Origin: Maridesulfovibrio zosterae DSM 11974
GTDB taxonomy: Bacteria; Desulfobacterota; Desulfovibrionia; Desulfovibrionales; Desulfovibrionaceae
NCBI RefSeq assembly: GCF_000425265.1
Contig: NZ_AUDC01000010.1
Coordinates: forward strand, 310,001-374,000
Reading direction: 5' to 3'
DNA length: 64,000 nt
The notes beneath the pieces were generated by a model. That model did no database searches, was not told where the DNA came from, and saw nothing but the letters and a program-made list of their open reading frames with translations. Shown piece after piece: positions 60,926-64,000 of this stretch; the stretch's first letter is position 1, and every line of letters starts with the position of its first letter. The position numbers were made by a program, and so were the translations under genes.

Positions 60926-63900
60926 ATGATAAATCTTGCTGGCTATGAAGATATAATCTCCATATATGAAAGTTCTGAGATAATTTTATATAGAGCTGTA
61001 CGTGAATACGATAATTTACCAGTCCTTATAAAATACCCTAAATCGGAATTTCCTTCTCTTCGAACTCTTGCTGGATTAAAAAATGAATTTTCTGTTTCAC
61101 AAGAAATGGCCAATACAGGAGTAATTAAAGCCATAGCTCTTCACCACACTGACAATTCACTCGCTTTGATACTTGAAGATAAAGGCTACCAACCCCTTAA
61201 GCATTTCGTTGATAATGATCTGCCGGACATGCGTCATAAAATTAGAATTGCAATTAACATAATTAAATCATTAAAAAAAATACATTCATCCGATTATATT
61301 CACCGAAATATTCGTCCTGACAGCGTTTTGGTTTCACCTGACTTTCAAGAAGTAGCTCTAACAAATCTTCAACACACCAGCATAATCTCCGACGTAAATT
61401 CTTTTTCTCCTACAATGCATATTGCAGATCACAATATAGCATATATTTCGCCTGAACAAAGTGGACGGGTCAGCGGTGACCTTGATCGCCGATCTGACTA
61501 TTATTCCCTTGGAGTAACTCTATACGAAATGTTTACCGGAAGATTGCCGTTCATTGCAGATGATGCTTTGGAACTTATCCACAATCATCTTGCAGTTGAA
61601 CCGATGCCTCCACACATGCTTAATCCTGATGTTCCACAATATATTTCAAAAGTTATTTTAAAGCTGATGAATAAGAATCCGGGGGACAGATACCAGTCTG
61701 GATATGGTATTATTCAAGATCTGAAAACATGTTTAAAACTTTTTAAAAGTAATGATCCACAAGACAGTTTCTCCGTAGGAAAGCAGGATATTTCTGACTC
61801 ATTTACACTTTCAAGCAGATTGTTTGGAAGAAAAACAGAAAAAGATATCCTCCTTGATTCGTATAAAAAAACATCACTTGGAAACGGTGAAATTGTTATG
61901 GTCTGCGGAGAGCCTGGCTGCGGAAAAACATCCCTTGTACGCTCAATTAGTAAACATGTGTTCCAAGATCGTGGTGAATTTATTTCAGGTAAGTTCGATC
62001 AGTTCCAACGTAACCGCCCCTACAGCGCAATTATTCAAGCATTTCAAGAATTACTAAAAAAAAGATTAAGCAGCCCAGCACCGGTTATTGATGCTTGGAA
62101 AAAACGTATCACTGACGTTCTTAGACAAAACACAGGCCTAATAACAGAAATGATACCTGAAATTGAACAACTCATAGGTAAACAGATTCAGCCTCCTGAG
62201 CTGGGATCGGCAAAAGCACGAAACAGGTTTAATCTGACTTTCAAAAATTTTGTAAAAGTTTTTCCAAGCATGGACAAACCTCTTGTTCTGTTCCTTGATG
62301 ATCTCCAATGGGCTGATCATTCATCAATAGAGCTTATAAAGCGCCTTTTTGAAGACCAAGACTCCCCATATCTCATGCTTATCTGTGCATATCGCACTGG
62401 TCAATCCCTTGATGCTGACTTGCGCAGACTGCTTACTGAAATTGAAAAAATGCCTAACAGCAAAACCATAACTCTGGACAAACTAAAGCTTGGACAAGTT
62501 CATGGGTTTATAAGCAGAACTTTGCGCACAGAAAGAAAGCGGACTGCTGATCTTGCTGGTCTCGTATATACCAGGACTGGTGGTAACCCTTTATTTGTTC
62601 GTGAATACTTACGCAATCTATACCGAAGTGGATTCATAAAATTTAATTATTTAAAATCCATATGGGAGTGGGATTTAAAAAAGATCAAAGAGATATCTGT
62701 GGATGGAAATATTGTTGAGCTCATGGCAGATAAGATCATGACACAACCTTTTGAAGTCCAGGAAATCATGAAGACAGCATCATGTATCGGCAGTAAATTT
62801 GACCTCCGCCTGCTTATTGAAGTGACAGATATGCCTGAAGAGATTGTCATCCATTTCATAGACATTGCTGTACAGGAAGGGTTGATTGTATCTGAAAATG
62901 CTGTTCATTTAACCATATCCGACTCAACTCCACCCAACATACCTCAATATCTGTCTTTTATGCATGACAGGCTACAGCATGCCTCTTATTCCATGTTAAC
63001 AACAGAAGAGAAAAAAGACCTGCACCTCAAAATAGGGAGGGCAATGCTTGGCATATACAATGATATAGAGATCAAAGATATGATCTTTGAAATTTCAGCA
63101 CAATACAGTTTCAACATCAAAGCAATCGCCCAAGCTGAAGAGCAGGAATTAGTTTTAAATATTTTTATTCAAACAGCAAAAAAAGCGAAGAACAGTGCTG
63201 CATTTGAGATGGCAGGACAATACCTGGAATTAGCTTCACAGCTAATTGGCAAAAACAGCTGGATAAACCATTACCAAAGAACCTTAGACCTATACCTGGA
63301 CTGGTTTGAATGTGATTTCCATCTTGGAAATACTACGCACTCAGCCGAAATATTTCAAAATATCATTAAACATGCTGCGAATAGAAGTGATATTGTACGA
63401 GCTAACACTATAAAAATGCTACTTTATTTTGATCAAGGAAGATATCACGAGTCTGTTAAAATAGGACTCGAGATGCTTAGCATGTATAAAATAAATATAC
63501 CGACCTCACCAAGTAAATCATCAATATACATAAGCCTGATTAAAACCAGAATTCTACTTGGCAACAAAAAAGCTGAAGAACTGTTAAAGGTTCCAGATAT
63601 GGACAGTAAAGAGAATCAAGAGATTATGAATCTTTTAATGTACACCATTGCACCAGCGTATATGTTCAATAAAAAACTTGTTTTTTTGATGACTTTAAAA
63701 ATTATACGCCTCTCTCTTAAATACGGAAATGCTCCATCTTCAGCATTCGGCTATATGTTTTATGCAATGTTCCTGGCTGCAAAATATTTCTCATTTGATA
63801 AGTCAAAAGAATTCTCTAAACTTGCTGTGGAACTTAACAAATATTTTAACAACCCCGAACTTGAAACCAAAATTAATTTACTGCGTGGAAGTATGCATGA

Positions 63901-64000
63901 CCATTGGCATGTACCACTAGCCAGGAGCATCAACGTTCTTGAAATGGCTTTTCAAAGCGGGATGCTGTACGGAGACAACTCCTATGCGAGATATTCTGCA
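60926..64000 (+). CDS. Large pseudokinase-AAA signalling protein, N-terminal part (runs off the window)
   Basis: Open from the ATG at 60926 to the last base: 1025 codons with no stop. Residues ~1-275 have the serine/threonine kinase fold of the PknB-AAA-sensor family, with Lys36 in VLIKYPK, SPEQSGRVSGDLDRRSDYYS (175-192), and GVTLYEMFTGRLPF. However the catalytic loop reads HRNIRPDSVLV (Asp replaced by Asn128) and the DFG Asp is Asn147 in LTNLQ, so phosphotransfer is unlikely. Residues ~300-600 are an AAA_16-type ATPase (Walker A GEPGCGKTS, 328-336; Walker B LVLFLDD, 453-459). The remainder is TPR-like helical. Family members end in GAF and histidine kinase domains, probably beyond the window. 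Confidence 0.85.
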   Translation, partial: MINLAGYEDIISIYESSEIILYRAVREYDNLPVLIKYPKSEFPSLRTLAGLKNEFSVSQEMANTGVIKAIALHHTDNSLALILEDKGYQPLKHFVDNDLPDMRHKIRIAINIIKSLKKIHSSDYIHRNIRPDSVLVSPDFQEVALTNLQHTSIISDVNSFSPTMHIADHNIAYISPEQSGRVSGDLDRRSDYYSLGVTLYEMFTGRLPFIADDALELIHNHLAVEPMPPHMLNPDVPQYISKVILKLMNKNPGDRYQSGYGIIQDLKTCLKLFKSNDPQDSFSVGKQDISDSFTLSSRLFGRKTEKDILLDSYKKTSLGNGEIVMVCGEPGCGKTSLVRSISKHVFQDRGEFISGKFDQFQRNRPYSAIIQAFQELLKKRLSSPAPVIDAWKKRITDVLRQNTGLITEMIPEIEQLIGKQIQPPELGSAKARNRFNLTFKNFVKVFPSMDKPLVLFLDDLQWADHSSIELIKRLFEDQDSPYLMLICAYRTGQSLDADLRRLLTEIEKMPNSKTITLDKLKLGQVHGFISRTLRTERKRTADLAGLVYTRTGGNPLFVREYLRNLYRSGFIKFNYLKSIWEWDLKKIKEISVDGNIVELMADKIMTQPFEVQEIMKTASCIGSKFDLRLLIEVTDMPEEIVIHFIDIAVQEGLIVSENAVHLTISDSTPPNIPQYLSFMHDRLQHASYSMLTTEEKKDLHLKIGRAMLGIYNDIEIKDMIFEISAQYSFNIKAIAQAEEQELVLNIFIQTAKKAKNSAAFEMAGQYLELASQLIGKNSWINHYQRTLDLYLDWFECDFHLGNTTHSAEIFQNIIKHAANRSDIVRANTIKMLLYFDQGRYHESVKIGLEMLSMYKINIPTSPSKSSIYISLIKTRILLGNKKAEELLKVPDMDSKENQEIMNLLMYTIAPAYMFNKKLVFLMTLKIIRLSLKYGNAPSSAFGYMFYAMFLAAKYFSFDKSKEFSKLAVELNKYFNNPELETKINLLRGSMHDHWHVPLARSINVLEMAFQSGMLYGDNSYARYSA

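Noticed and set aside
1-64000. CRISPR array, integrase, transposase or prophage block
   Set aside because: No regularly spaced long repeats and no recombinase genes were found. The excisionase-like and CII-like proteins are isolated.

Overview
The window looks like a chromosomal segment of an anaerobic deltaproteobacterium, most probably a marine member of the Desulfovibrionales. This is an inference from gene content, not from a marker gene. The pointers are a three-domain NifU with NifS, a NifB/NifX-domain protein, bacteriohemerythrin, a chemoreceptor with zinc-binding CZB domains, a phenylacetate-CoA-ligase-like enzyme, an orphan butyrate kinase, a DUF1007-NicO nickel/cobalt pair, a glycerate 2-kinase under a FadR-type regulator, and moderately AT-rich DNA with many strong Rho-independent terminators. 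There is no rRNA, CRISPR array, insertion sequence or intact prophage. Two identical tRNA-Lys(TTT) genes are present.

Layout. 1-8.5 kb is mostly cell envelope: the tail of an ArnT-like GT39 enzyme, an excisionase-type HTH protein behind a phased TGACA array, two envelope proteins (DUF2959, and CsgG-like plus DUF4384), UDP-galactopyranose mutase with a glycosyltransferase, an FlgM-like protein, and a deacetylase/GT2 pair resembling the Francisella lipid A galactosamine pathway. 8.5-17.9 kb is one long minus-strand run: paaK-like, ChaN-PDZ lipoprotein, mutM, murJ, a tRNA1(Val) methyltransferase, then a four-gene module that is a split Mre11-Rad50 (SbcCD) machine, then fliN. 18-25.5 kb holds the tRNAs, a nested inverted-repeat element, the CZB chemoreceptor, fadR-like/glycerate kinase, a methyltransferase and rlmN. 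25.5-34.7 kb holds a full GT39 enzyme, a large POTRA/helical-repeat periplasmic protein, a CII-like protein, and a phosphate module (PhoR-like kinase, Pit, DUF47) preceded by Pho-box-like repeats.

35-57 kb is mainly housekeeping: peroxiredoxin and a PreP-type protease sharing a Fur/PerR-like box, UspA, hisC-cmk, an HD-HAD fusion, CBS-ACT, U32 peptidase, PHP phosphoesterase, Trm112-like, SlyD-like FKBP, two Hsp20s, bacteriohemerythrin, cyclophilin, SEC-C protein, NifX-like, ArfB, cysE-cysK, nifS-nifU and butyrate kinase. 57-64 kb has two TetR regulators, a nickel/cobalt exporter-type pair, and the start of a very large kinase/AAA signalling protein that runs off the end and appears to be a pseudokinase.

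The best candidate for an undescribed system is the split Rad50-like operon at 8948-12185. The ABC ATPase is broken into an N-terminal half ending just after a CxxC zinc hook and a separate C-terminal half, with an Mre11-like nuclease and a small coiled-coil protein encoded between them. The N-terminal half carries four ungapped 39-residue repeats where a plain coiled coil would be expected.
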